Shown piece by piece: positions 53,125 to 64,000 of a DNA stretch of 64,000 nucleotides. The first letter of the stretch is position 1; the number at the start of each line of letters is the position of its first letter. Under the pieces are notes generated by a model. It did not search any database. It saw nothing but the letters and a program-made list of their open reading frames with translations, and had not been told where the DNA came from. The stretch comes from Styela clava (lineage: Eukaryota; Chordata; Ascidiacea; Stolidobranchia; Styelidae), in assembly GCF_964204865.1 (NCBI RefSeq), contig NC_135262.1, positions 8,990,001 through 9,054,000 on the forward strand. Direction: 5' to 3'. Made by a program: the position numbers and the translations under genes.

Positions 53125-54546
53125 TTATAGTATTGACATTGATTCAAATTTAAAATACCCAATTACTGAGATCAAATTACTTCTTTTTAGAATACTTTCA
53201 TGTGCCTTAATTAAAAGATGTCACAATATCCTATTATCCGCTGCAGCGTATCATGTCATATAATATGCTATACATTTTCTAAACTTGTCATTGTACTTGT
53301 TCAAAAGGGTTATATGTAGTCAATTCAACATGTATTTTGACGAAAAGCTTACATTTTTTATTGTTTTTATTTTATACGCAGTGAAAAAATGGTTTGCCTC
53401 TTTGAAACAGAGTTCCGCATCACAATATTGGAAAAAAGCTCATCATGGGTAAATGCAAAATACAATTTATATAAAACATAGTATTATATTTGTTAAAGCT
53501 TTAGTTTGGAATGACATTCTGTCTCATAGTTACTGAAGCTAACAGAATATTTAACAATGGAGGTAAAGCAAAATATCTTTGAATAAACTAAAGAAAAATT
53601 GTTTGCCCAAACTTTTAGATTGCAACCTCCAAATCTGCTGAGCTGTTTGAAATGAATAACCATTTCTGAATCTACGATATGCTTTTACAAGTTTGCTTCT
53701 GTATGTTGCTTTCAGCTATGATAAAATGCTTACTTAACCCATTTTCTTATATACTTTTGCAGAATTGAAATCGATGCAAAAAGCAGGATTCGCATTTTCT
53801 ACAGATTACAAAACCTACTTCATCGTCATGTCATGTGGACGGAACGGTAAACTACAAGTCATTATTATACAGTACATTTGATAGTGTTTTATTTTCTAAT
53901 CAGCTAAATTGTTCAAATGTAACTCGTCGACCATTCAAGAAAGTTAATCTTTCATCAACTATAACTTCTGACTGAAATATTATTTTATTTCTAAATCCGA
54001 TAATGGTATATTAAAGTAATGAAACTGTTATAAAATGCCAATACGTTTCACGCTAGATTGTCCCTTAGTTTTTCTACTCAGATCTTCGTTTACCACTTCC
54101 AGAAATATAGCAAGTTTGAAATATCAGGAATTAAGAGCAATGCCTACGTAAATCATTCATGTATCAAGTGCAATAAAATAGTATTTCAACTATTTTTAAC
54201 AGGCGAGAAATACGTATGGGCGCACACGCGACATCCCTATCCCACTGCTGAATCTTTGGTTGCTATCTTCAACAGTTTGGTGAAAATTGGACACGGATGG
54301 AATGACGAGCCATTGTACTTGTCACAATGCGTCAAGATTTCTAACACATAGCCCAACCTCAAATCATTTCTGTAGAAATGATAATAAACACATACATATT
54401 CAGAGAGAAATTTTATAAAGAGGAAAAGGGAACCGCGAATGATAAGAAAAATAGTAATGAAGCTGCCCTAATACAGTTAATGACACACTTGATAGATGTA
54501 AATGACATTGTAATGTAATCTGAAATTTATTATGAAATGTGATTGA

Positions 54547-54552
54547 AATAAA
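54547..54552 (+). terminator. Poly(A) signal of lipocalin-1
   Basis: AATAAA about 195 bases after the ancestral stop, conserved in lipocalin-2. Confidence 0.5.
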
Positions 54553-54696
54553 TGATGTGAAGGGTTTTCACTCAGAACTATGTCATGTTCTTCAATAACA
54601 GTAACAAAGCCACAGCAAAAATTCAGCAAATCAACCCATATTTACACTTCTCATTCAATAAACCTGTAGGCTGTAAAGTCAATCATGAACTTTTAA

Positions 54697-55730
54697 ACCA
54701 GCGTTTCCCAACCTTTTTCGATCGCGGACTATTTTCTCTCCGGCGAAAACCTTTGTGGACTCAATGTGCGTTTATTGCAACCGTACTCTGTGTAAAAAGC
54801 AATAAAACCAAACACAACAAAACTTTAACGAATTTCAAAATCGAAAATTCGCCGCAATTACGCGTTCGTTAAAAGAGTCGAATTTTCTTGAGTATAAAAT
54901 GGCCTTTTCTGTCGCATAATATTCAATCCAATGACGACGACGAAAATTTTAAATGTCCTTCTATAAAAATATTCTTATAATTCTGCACAGACATATTTCA
55001 GATAATTTATTCATATTTCATTGCAGTTCTTCGACTTTATCTTAAGAAAGTCAAAACATTCTGTCCGCGTCGTGTTGTAAATATTAAGTGTGTTCATGGT
55101 AACTCGCGGTTGCTTTGATTTACGACAAGATGAAAGCATTACTGCTTTAAAATGGCAAGGCAATCTGGAACTATGATGATGTGAGAATATATTGCCCGAT
55201 TATATTTAGTTTGGATAAATATTTTTTTGCGATCTTGCGAATTTGTTGTCGCCGTTAGAAAAATCCTACCATCTGCTATAAATTTCCAGAAAGTACAACT
55301 TGATTTAGCACTTAGTAAAAATATATTTGAAGTATATCAGTAAATTAAAAAAACATATTCATCGCCTTGCTTTATTATTAATTTAATTGTGATCAATATA
55401 ATCTGCGGGCGTGTTGACAAAATAAAAGCAATACTACTCAGGAAATATCATGACAATGCGTGGACACAAAAATGCGTGAAAGTGCCTGATTATATTTTGA
55501 TTCGTATTTTTGTGAATTTGACAAATCTGAGCTGTTCGTACCAATGTGGAGGCTAAAAAAGCGTTTTTAATCGCGGACCATCATAAAACAAAACTTGAGG
55601 TGTTCTCCGTTTTATTTTTAGTATTGCCGCTTTTCAATTTAAAAAATTTGGGTCGCCACCATTGACACTTAGCATCAGAAAAAAAATTATTCCTCGTTGT
55701 TCGAACTCGCGAAACACCATTTAGGTATAT
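54697..55730. mobile_element. hAT-like insertion or remnant after lipocalin-1
   Basis: Homology between the two lipocalin blocks breaks at TTAAACCA. Copy 1 continues with CAGCGTTTCCCAACCTTTTT, a typical hAT-type end, then about 1 kb of unique sequence with GGGTCGCCACC-like and CTCGCGAAACACC-like words that could be the other end. No target duplication identified, so the right boundary is uncertain. No transposase frame seen. Confidence 0.4.
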
Positions 55731-55759
55731 ATCGAAGCGTGTGCAGGCTAGTGTTTTCG

Positions 55760-57865
55760 TCAGACTTCATTTCAAAGCGTGGAAACTTTCAAGAAATAAA
55801 ATGAAATTAAATTTTTGTGAACATCATAATAAACTCAATTAAACACGAAATCAGCACTGTTTCTTCAGGACAGAATTTCAGATATTGTGTTACAAACATA
55901 GTATTTATTCGTAATTTAACAAAATCAAGAAATATAACTGTATATATATAATTATGAAATGGTAAAATCACATTTAAAGAATTAAAGGTAATAAGTGCAT
56001 ACAGTCAACGTAACAAAAGTGTTTTTCAATTTATGAAATGTAATGTATGATGACAATTGTAACGATATTGGAATAAAACATGTTTGCCAAGCAAATAATT
56101 AACTGATATATAAACCGAGACATTCGGTTTTTAATTAATCTGAGTAATTAATACAATAATGGGATAAAAATACGATAAACTCTATTAATTAAATTGCCTG
56201 TATAGTGATAAATGACCTTTCGACTTAGTTCAGTATCAACGTGGAACTACAGCAGCGCTCGATTTTTTGAGACAGCAACAACAACATGCTTTGACAAAGC
56301 CGTTGGCTTTATAGGTTTTTTCCAAGCCCTTTTTCATTTTCTTGATTTCCTTTTGCTGTAGTTTGTTTTCAGCCATTGATTTATCCAATGCAATTTGCAA
56401 ATTCTCAATCTCACTTTGTTTTTGTTCCAAGTTTATTTCCAAATTATTAATCTCTTTTTGCTTTGTATCATTCTCGGTCTTCAATTCAATTATATTTCTG
56501 TTCTTTCCACTAAGTTCTCCAACTGCTTCGCCGACTGCACCGAACACAGATTGTGTCAGTGACATGATTTACTCAACCAAAATGTTGTTGACTTATATTA
56601 ATATAGGCAGAGAATATGAAAAATCAATTTCAGAGTTAGATATAGTAAAATAGGTTTATTATTACAATTTTTCTTGAAAACGCAATAGAGAGACAATAGT
56701 ATTCCAGTCGGAAATTGGATATATCTTCCCTTACACTTCTGAAGAGTGTCCAATAGGTTTCTACTGATCTAAAAGGATTCTTGTTTCTGTTCCATCTATA
56801 AAGAAGACCCAGCGATCTTCAGGAAAAACAAACGAGAAACAACACAAACGAGTAGCAACGGCATGCCTGTATCCTAGCAATATTGGTCTCAGAGAGAGAA
56901 GATTTGTAAAAGCCTTTTGTTAGGCAAATCATTTATTTGTTGAATAGATGGTAGGCCTACAGATGTAACGCCGCGACCGAAAGCTATTATTCAAGAAATA
57001 AATGACTTCTCTAACAAAAGGTTTTCTCAAATCTGAACCATCGTTGTAAAATATCAATGTGTGTTCTGTTGTAAAACGTGAATATAAAGAGAATATAAAA
57101 ATTGAACTTTTCCCTTTTGCAGTACAGGACCAAGGCAAAAAACAAAGAAATGGTCGGTTCGTGTGATTTTCCACTTCATGGATTGGCGAACTCGAGTCTA
57201 GAGTATTGCGATATTGCACAAGCAAATGGAACTCAAATGACGCGTTTTAGCGCAAGTTGCGCATGCTTTGCTCAAAGCTAATGTGTTCACTAATTGAATG
57301 TTCCACTTTGAAAAACCCAGCTTTAAATCTTCTTCCCCATAATTTTCAAAAAACAAAATTACAAATGTCATTTTGACCAAAAAACCAATACCAACCTAGT
57401 GACCTGTTGGGGATGTTGGATACATGCATTTCCCGTCTTGCATGAGTAGGTTAGGCCAGAGATAAGAATGCGAATAAGAATGCAAAGGAGCTTCAGAAGT
57501 TTATTTTCTCCTATTAGGTTTTTGTGATGACACAATCAAAATAAAAAATTGCGCACCGTGTGGCGGTTTCATAAAGGCATTAAACATTGATTACATTTCT
57601 CTCTAAACTGTTGATGGCCATGATGCTGAATTAAACGAGAACCGTTTGGCCAGAGGGGGAGAATTTTTTCGTATCGAGGAAATTATATTAATATGATGTC
57701 GAGCTTGCTTCCAATAAAGTCAATATTTAGAACAATTTGTTCCAGTGGTGATGAGACGCAAGTAATTCATTGACTTTACTCGAGTTGGATTTGAGTTATC
57801 ATTTATCAAAGACTCGGTGTGAATCGAGCAAACCTAATGATATGGCTCTGACTCTGATTTCGAGT
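55760..57865 (-). repeat. Right arm of the inverted segmental duplication
   Basis: Reverse-complement partner of 42087-43913, carrying CYS-5. Besides point changes it has about 280 extra bases near 56.67-57.0 kb. Confidence 0.85.
56236..56565 (-). CDS. CYS-5: coiled-coil poly-cysteine protein, duplicate of CYS-1
   Basis: Single-exon minus-strand frame of 109 residues. MSLTQSVFGAVGEAVGEL starts like CYS-1. The coiled coil (about 22-81) holds two rather than three 14-residue KQxEIxNLxxxL repeats, but it has seven extra residues (EIKKMKK) before GLEKTYKANGFVKACCCCCL; cysteines are 94-98. The tail SSAAVVPR matches CYS-1. The frame stays open despite the repeat-number change and many substitutions, which argues for selection on the protein. 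The AATAAA of CYS-1 is AATTAA here. Confidence 0.82.
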   Translation of the reverse strand: MSLTQSVFGAVGEAVGELSGKNRNIIELKTENDTKQKEINNLEINLEQKQSEIENLQIALDKSMAENKLQQKEIKKMKKGLEKTYKANGFVKACCCCCLKKSSAAVVPR

Positions 57866-57895
57866 GAGACATAACTCAGTGATTAAGTATTATTA

Positions 57896-58514
57896 TTTTA
57901 AAAGGACGTTATCTGAGTAGAAATTATTTCATAACACAGTAAATGTATTCTGATCCAGTTAACTAGATTAAAATTATATTCACTTTGCTCTACAAACAGT
58001 AATCAACTGGTTAACTATTCCCACTTCTACCTAAACCGGTAATTGGTAGAAAATCCGCATATGATTAAGCTGTCATAATTAAGTTCCTTTCTTTAGCAAA
58101 ATGCGGGAATTTTATCCTAAGACTAGTATGTAAGTAGCGTAAAATACATATAAAGATTCCCGGAACAATGATTTTATATTTTCTCAGAATTCATAATTTA
58201 CATATAAGCTTAGACGACAACAACAGCTCCTTTGATTCAAGTGGTGTTTCATTGTCGTCAATTTGTATATTGTTTGAACAAGATCAAATTAGCCCTGACA
58301 AGCCCGACCAACACTTTGACTTAACCAATATTTGTTGAATGTTTGATTCAAAGTCAAAAGTTCATACAGATCTGAATACCGCTCATAGATGGAATTAGCA
58401 CATATAAAAATAAGGAAGAATGTATTTCTTATTTAAAGTGTTTTTACATACATTCACAGAACATGTTAAAAGGCAAATATCAATTTGATAAATAGAACTT
58501 AGATTTCTTGCCAA
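57896..58514. repeat. A-unit, copy A3 (internally deleted)
   Basis: Starts TTAAAAGGACGTTATCTGAG and ends GATTTCTTGCCAAG next to CGTACGTAGCACTTCACC. Compared with A1 and A2 it starts part-way and lacks about 330 bases after AGATTAAAATTATAT. It has an empty site for the D2 insertion at about 58172. Confidence 0.8.
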
Positions 58515-59048
58515 GTCGTACGTAGCACTTCACCTAACATTTTAAGCTGTACAGATACATGAAGAGTGTACCTACTTTGTAACTTGGGGATGTTTGTCAA
58601 GACTAGAAGACTCGGAAATTAGACGAACGATTATAAAATATAAACACAAATCGAGGTATGGGCCACGAACGAAAGCTATATAAAGAGGCTAGCAACAATG
58701 AATTCATATTAAGCTGAGTTTCTAATTTACATATAAGCGCATACGATCGTAAAATCCCCTCCCCATGTGTCGAGTGGTGGTTCAAGGTCGTCAGTTGTCT
58801 TTGTAATCATTCAATACTTGGAAATGAAATTTGCCCGTAAGACGAGCCTTCGACTTATTGACCTATTTTGTGTTACCTATACACCTCACCTAGAATATTA
58901 AGATGTCCAGATTTGAAAAAAAATGCAAAAGTTATAAATGTAGGCTTCTAAGGTTTTGCTAAAAGCTTAGTCTGATCACGAACGATATTTGTCAAGAAAC
59001 GATTATACACGAAAACTTCCGGGAAATGTTAAACATACGGTCGCACTG

Positions 59049-59054
59049 TATAAG
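59049..59054 (+). promoter_or_regulatory. TATA box candidate of lipocalin-2
   Basis: TATAAG, same position and context as in lipocalin-1, 75 bases before the start codon. Confidence 0.4.
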
Positions 59055-59128
59055 TAGAATTCATTCTACACAAGGTAGCTGTACTTTAAGTTGCTCTTGT
59101 ATTCGTTTAGTTGAATTACTCCAACAAA

Positions 59129-62100
59129 ATGAAGATTTTTGTGTTTATACTTTGTTTCGTATTCCTGGATGGCATGAACATGAGAGTAACATCTCATCGC
59201 ACAGCAAAGAAATGTTTTTTACCAAAGTCTCAGAAGATTAACTGGAACAAGGTTTGTTTATTATTCTATGATGCGCTTGCCGTTTTAGAGTTTGTCAAGC
59301 CGTCCGTCCCGTCCCACCTCAAAAATAACTAGCCAACGATAAACTACAAATAACATAGTAAAGAGAAAGTATATTTGTTTTATTAAAAAAAAAATCGTTG
59401 AAAACACGTGAATGGGAGGTAAATAATGAAATAAATGAAAAGTTTCAAAAACCAGCCAATTTTGTCGCAACAGCTCTCCACAATCTCTAAACAATAAAGA
59501 AATGTAAATATCCAAAATACGGCGGGGAAGATAAAATCTAACAAAAATATTTGTTTTAAGAAGCTCCACCCTCTCCTAAATAGTTGTCTACGTCCCTTTG
59601 TGGGTCGCAACCCAACATTTGTGATCCGCTGTATAATTTTTTTAATAATATTTGTATAATAGAAAACGTTGGGAAGTCAGTTATGAATATATTGCTCACG
59701 GTAAAAAGTCACATCATACCAATCAATGCACAGGTGTCTATCTACACCAATTGAACCAAACACAAACTTATTTTTACATTCGTAGTACTTAGTGGGAATG
59801 GTAAACGAATTTTTGAGCAATTGAAGAATCATACCAATTATGAATGCCTATAAAACATGTGAAGCTAGAAAGATAATTTTAAATTTCCTTGACTAATTTG
59901 ACATGAAAATAAACTATGCTACTCATCAATGGCTCTGAGTTGCCGCTGTCTTGATGCCACACGTAATTTTTTTGTATTATATATGAAATTATTGATGTTG
60001 AGTTTACAGATTCGTGGAAATTGGTACGAAGCCTTAAACAGAAAAAGTCCGTTGGAAAAACTATTAAGCTGTGAAGCCTGGAGTCATGTGGTACCTACTA
60101 AGTATGGCATCAAGCTAAATCTCAGAAACGAAGATTGGTGAGTGATTATGTAGTTGAACGACCTTTCTACTGCTTGTCAAATAATATATATATATATATA
60201 TATATGCAAAGTTTACTTCATTTTATACAGGAAAACTCACACATTTAGCGTTCTTCCGATGTTCATTAGAATTACAAAATCAGGCACAGGAATTTGGAAA
60301 CCGCCGACAGGTAAGTTCCCATATTTTTTTGTGCTGTTGTATTGAATAACATACAATTTTTTCTTTTTATATCGTCAATCGTAAGTTGTGTAATCACAAA
60401 TGTAGAATTTTTTCAATTTCAAGCAATTTGTAAACGAGATAGCGATCAGATACCGCCGACTTGTCGATCTAGCGGCGTGTATCGTTCGCTCTGACTCAAT
60501 AGAGACACCGCGTGTCCCATCACTAATTATTCAATAACTCGCAAATTATTAGGACTGGGCATTTTCGAAACACTGGTGTTTCAAAATCGAAACGGAATTT
60601 TGCCTTCGAAACGCAACACACGTTTTTCATAAACAGTAAATTATGATACCATTATTACCCATCGAATTTAATGTATAATCCCATCTATTTTCCACAATTA
60701 CATCCACGAAGGGATAGCACTGAATGCTAATTCCAGAGGATAAAACGATAGTGATAATTCCACGAATGTTTCTGCTCAATGACAAAGTAGCGGCCAAATG
60801 GCACCAGGATAATACAAATTACGTCATTGTTAGAGATGGGGCTCACAAGCAGATGGGGCCTCTCAACGTATCAATGCGGCCCTACCCTCATCTAATGTAA
60901 TGGGCGGGGTCATTTTCTTCTTTATCCGATGCCACAAATCCTTGTGATCCAGTGTGGTTATACCAGGGAGAGCCATAACCGAATACCTGACTATTTCAAA
61001 TACATTCTGGAAAAAGATATTTTTGAATCTCCTGAATTCCGAATACATTCTAAAGTCCAGGAACACAGGAATTGGGCTTTTATTGATTGAAATTATTTTT
61101 TTGCTCTAATGAAAATGGACTTGATAAACTTTACAGTATTTATGAATTGTGGAGTATCTTGGCAAGCACAGAAAAAAGAGCAACTAGATGAAATGTTTAA
61201 ATTATACAGTAAAATCAACATTAACTCGGATTTGTGATACGGCTAATTTTCGTTATGACTCTGATATTCACGATATTCGAATAAATTCGGATATTAAATT
61301 CGAATTGGACATCCCTGAATGATACATTGACTAATTTCAGGTTAAATTTGCTATGATGTCATAATATCCGTTTCGACATATCAGTGTTTCGAAACGCCCA
61401 GCCCTACTAATTGTACGACATAATTCATCCAAAATCAATAGGCTTCAGGTCCGATATATCATGAATACACATGCGAAATTTGGAGCATATTCAATCGCGA
61501 ATTCGTGATATCGCGTAACATACAAAAGAGTCCAACAGACAGACAGACAAACAAACAAATACCTATCAACATACTTACCGATCAAGATCGATAAGTAATA
61601 AAAGTTTAATGACACCATAATAAAGTTAGCATGGGAATTGTCAATACTGTCACAAAATTACAATCATGACCGATGTGTACGAGGTGTGGCTAAAAAGAAA
61701 CGAGACTGACGTCACAGATTGCGCAACACGATTAACCATTGGTAATCAACACTTTTACAGTGTGGTGTAATATGTGTTCTTTGTTCAACAGCTTTTTTGA
61801 CACAATATCGCAATTATTTTTGCTCTTTAGGAGCCATAGGTGAATGTGATTAATTGCTTGTTGAAAAAAAAATTGCCGTGCGAGATCTGATTGAGTTTTT
61901 TGGCGATAGGGGGTTCAATTGCAGAATGACGATTGAGCAATGAATTAACATTAAATTTTGTGTCAAACTTGGAAAAACGGCGACTGCGACTTTGAAGAAA
62001 TTGTGTGATGTTTATGGAGATTCTTCCATGTCCAGAACAAGAGTTTTTGTACAGTTTAGTAGTGAAATTTTAGTATAGTTAGTAAGAATATTAAAATACC

Positions 62101-63152
62101 AAAATATTAGACATAAGAATAATAAGTGATATAATTTAATTGTTTTTATTTTATACGCAGTGAAAAAATGGTTTGCCTCTTTGAAACAGAGTTCAGCAAA
62201 TCACAATATTGGAAAAAAGCTCATCATGGGTAAATGCAAAATACAATTTATATAAAACATAATATTATATTTGTTGAAGCTTTAGTTTGGAATGATATGC
62301 TGAAGCATAGTTACTGAAGCTAACAGAATAATTAACAATGGTGGCAAAGCAAAATATCTTTGAATAAACTAAAGAAACAATTTTTTGCTTAAACTTTTAG
62401 ATTGCAACGTCCAAATCTGCTGAGCTGTTTGAAATGAATTACCATTTCTGAATCTACGATATGCTTTTACAATTTTTGCTTCTGTATGTTGCTTTCAGCT
62501 ATGATAAAATGCTTACTTAACCCATTGTCTTTTATACTTTTGCAGAAATGAAATCGATGCAAAAAGCAGGATTCGCATTTTCTACAGATTACAAAACCTA
62601 CTTCATCGTCATGTCATGTGGACGGAACGGTAAACTACAATTCATTATTATACAGTACATTTGATAGTGTTTTATTTTCTAATCGGCTAAATTGTTCAAA
62701 TGTAACTCGTCGTCCATTCAAGAAAGTTAATCTCTCATCAACTATACCTTCTGACTGAAATATTATTTTATTTCTAAATCCGATAATGGTATATCAAAGT
62801 AATGAAACTGTTACATAATGCCAATACGTTTCACGTTAGATTGTCCCTTAGTGACGTCTGCTCAGATCTTCGTTTACCACTTCCAAAAATATAGCAAGTT
62901 TGAAATACCATGGCCCTTCTAATACCAGGAATTAAGAGCAACGCCTACGTAAATCATTGATGTATCAAGTGCAATAAAATAGTATTTCAACTATTTTTAA
63001 CAGGCGAGAAATACGTATGGGCGCATACGCGACATCCTTATCCCACTGCTAAATCTTTGGTTGCTATCTTCAACAGTTTGGTGAAAATTGGACACGGATG
63101 GAATGATGAGCCATTGTACATGTCACAATGCGCCAAGATTTCTAACATATAG
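59129..63152 (+). CDS. Lipocalin-like secreted protein (lipocalin-2), intact
   Basis: Exons 59129-59251, 60010-60137, 60231-60310, 62161-62229, 62546-62629 and 63004-63152 join in frame to 210 residues. A signal peptide (MKIFVFILCFVFL) is followed by a basic linker and KINWNKIRGNWYEALNRK, which holds the G-x-W-Y signature opening a lipocalin barrel. Later strands include GFAFSTDYKTYFIVMSCGRN, and the last part (SLVAIFNSLVKIGHGW) suits the C-terminal helix. Cysteines at SCEAW, MSCGR and SQCAK could form disulfides. The frame of exon 4 is set by phase; another frame looks lipocalin-like but does not join exon 5. Intron 3 (1.85 kb) holds D5, a hAT element and a mariner fragment. Lipocalins carry small hydrophobic ligands; the ligand here is unknown. 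Confidence 0.87.
60436..61602 (+). mobile_element. D element, copy D5, split by a hAT element
   Basis: Left part 60436-60549 and right part 61407-61602 together match D3. The break lies in AACTCGC^AAATTAT, where the hAT element sits. Confidence 0.78.
60550..61406. mobile_element. 857 bp non-autonomous hAT-type transposon
   Basis: Ends TAGGACTGGGC and GCCCAGCCCTA are terminal inverted repeats that continue imperfectly through TTTCGAAACACTG. The flanks CAAATTAT (60542-60549) and CTAATTGT (61407-61414) are 8-base target duplications with one change each from CTAATTAT, the sequence expected from other D copies. The interior has no recognisable transposase; one 67-residue minus frame shows no hAT motif. 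Confidence 0.88.
61680..62049 (+). mobile_element. Truncated mariner-type transposon (5' part)
   Basis: Begins at TA|CGAGGTGTGGCTAAAAAG. At 61926 it holds the start of a mariner transposase: MTIEQ, then a TGA, then INIKFCVKLGKTATATLKK and YGDSSMSRTRVF, the helix-turn-helix region typical of mariner elements. It stops abruptly at 62049 before another TA. The corresponding site in lipocalin-1 has no element. Broken by the stop codon and truncation, so inactive. Confidence 0.85.
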
Positions 63153-63340
63153 CCTAACCTCAATTCATTTCTGCAGAAATGATATGAACACGTACATATT
63201 CAGAGAGAAATTTTATAAAGAGGAATGATAAGAAAAATAGTAATGAAGCTAATATTGTGCCCCAATACAGTTAATGACACACTTGATAGATGTAAAAGAC
63301 ATTGTAATGTAATCTGAAATTTATTATCAAATGTGATTGA

Positions 63341-63346
63341 AATAAA
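63341..63346 (+). terminator. Poly(A) signal of lipocalin-2
   Basis: AATAAA 188 bases after the stop, in a segment conserved with lipocalin-1. Confidence 0.5.
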
Positions 63347-64000
63347 TGATGTGAAGGGTTTTCACTCAGAACCATGTCATGTTCTTCAATAACAGTAACG
63401 AAGCCACAGCAAAAATTCAGCAAAACAAACCATATTTACGCTTCGCATTCAATAAACCTGTATGCTGTAAAGTCAATCATGAACTGTTAAACCAACATGA
63501 AAGATCGCGCAACCTTTTTATGAAGTGAAGGACTATTTCGTGATCTAATTTTTCATTCATTAATACCGAAGGAAAAGAGAAAATCAATCATGAAAGACAA
63601 AAACTGATGTTAATGAATATGTGATTTTTTTTTTTAAACTTATATTATGCGTCGTATGAACAAATTTAAATTTTCATCATTCATGGGCCATTGGGTCTAG
63701 ACTCTAGCATATACTTTACGGTAAGTCAATATGATCATTTGAAAACTGAACTTGCTGCACAAACAACTAAAGTGAAATCTGCCTCAATATATGGCATGTC
63801 AGTAGCTAATTAAAGAAGACTGAGACGGTAGTGAGACATTGAATTAACTTGGTTCTGAAAAACATGCCAACAAATTTGAGAATGTTCTACAAGAATTCCA
63901 GGGTGGATTTTTAGAGTTCCACTTATATGAGTCAGAATTAATTGTGACTACTGAACCATTTTATGATAATTCAGAGGGTACGCCTACTGAAATGCATTTG
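63347..64000. other. Window end after lipocalin-2
   Basis: Homology with the lipocalin-1 block runs to about 63500 and stops at TTAAACCA. The last 500 bases show no gene or repeat I recognise. Confidence 0.45.

Larger units (their letters stand above)
51033..54351 (+). pseudogene. Lipocalin-like gene 1, frameshifted
   Basis: Six exons matching lipocalin-2: 51033-51155, 51898-52025, 52117-52196, 53382-53448, 53763-53846, 54203-54351. It has a signal peptide (MKIFVFILCFVFL), the lipocalin motif GNWYEALNRK at the start of exon 2, and the later strand FSTDYKTYFIVMSC. Exon 4 is 67 bases against 69 in the other copy: AGTTCCGCATCAC here, AGTTCAGCAAATCAC there. This 2-base loss shifts the frame and brings a TGA within exon 6. 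All splice sites are intact and exons 5-6 stay open in the ancestral frame, so the damage is recent, or a sequencing error or allele. Intron 3 holds D3 and D4. Confidence 0.78.

Noticed and set aside
53382-53448. Alternative exon 4 frame of lipocalin-1 (EKMVCLFETEF)
   Set aside because: It looks lipocalin-like but needs two leftover bases from exon 3, which leaves one. In copy 2 the other frame joins exons 3, 4 and 5 perfectly.

Overview
This looks like nuclear DNA from an animal. It is AT-rich, and its genes are split by short GT-AG introns. Their families (cytosolic glutathione S-transferases, an intelectin with a collagen-like stalk, a C-type lectin-like protein, lipocalins) point to an invertebrate, most likely a deuterostome. 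An ascidian tunicate is my best guess, from the small introns, the intelectin and the many short DNA transposons, but the sequence alone does not prove it. All gene models were built by hand from splice sites and reading phase.

Region 1 (1-29.7 kb) is a glutathione S-transferase (GST) cluster: four + strand genes (the first cut by the window edge) and two - strand genes. All are four-exon genes with the same three intron phases (2, 0, 1). A decayed GST exon 1 lies at 10.64-10.81 kb. The last gene has lost the serine-containing active-site motif. Gene-free stretches carry a foldback MITE family, a ~300 bp dispersed repeat (called D here), a perfect 101 bp inverted repeat and an unusual purine/pyrimidine-asymmetric block.

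Region 2 (31.7-41.4 kb) holds two secreted lectin-type genes. The first is a 15-exon intelectin of 628 residues whose lectin domain is interrupted by a ~237-residue foreign module, carried on five exons bounded by phase-1 introns. The second is a three-exon C-type lectin-like gene.

Region 3 (42-57.9 kb) holds five small single-exon genes of a family I do not recognise. Each has a short Ala/Gly/Val-rich start, a charged coiled coil, and then a conserved N-x-F-[VI]-K-x-x-Cys(3-5) motif. They look like coiled-coil proteins held on membranes by acylated cysteines (inference). Two of them sit in an inverted duplication 42.1-43.9 / 55.8-57.9 kb.

Region 4 (47.9-63.5 kb) is a recent direct duplication containing two lipocalin-like genes. 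The upstream copy (51.0-54.4 kb) has a 2-base deletion in exon 4 and is probably a pseudogene; the downstream copy (59.1-63.2 kb) is intact at 210 residues. Comparing the copies dates several insertions: a D element with an empty site, an 857 bp hAT-type element with 8 bp target duplications, and a mariner fragment.

The gene set (detoxification enzymes, secreted lectins, lipocalins, a multigene cysteine-anchor family) fits a fast-evolving environmental-response or immune-type neighbourhood, but nothing in the sequence shows that the families act in one pathway.
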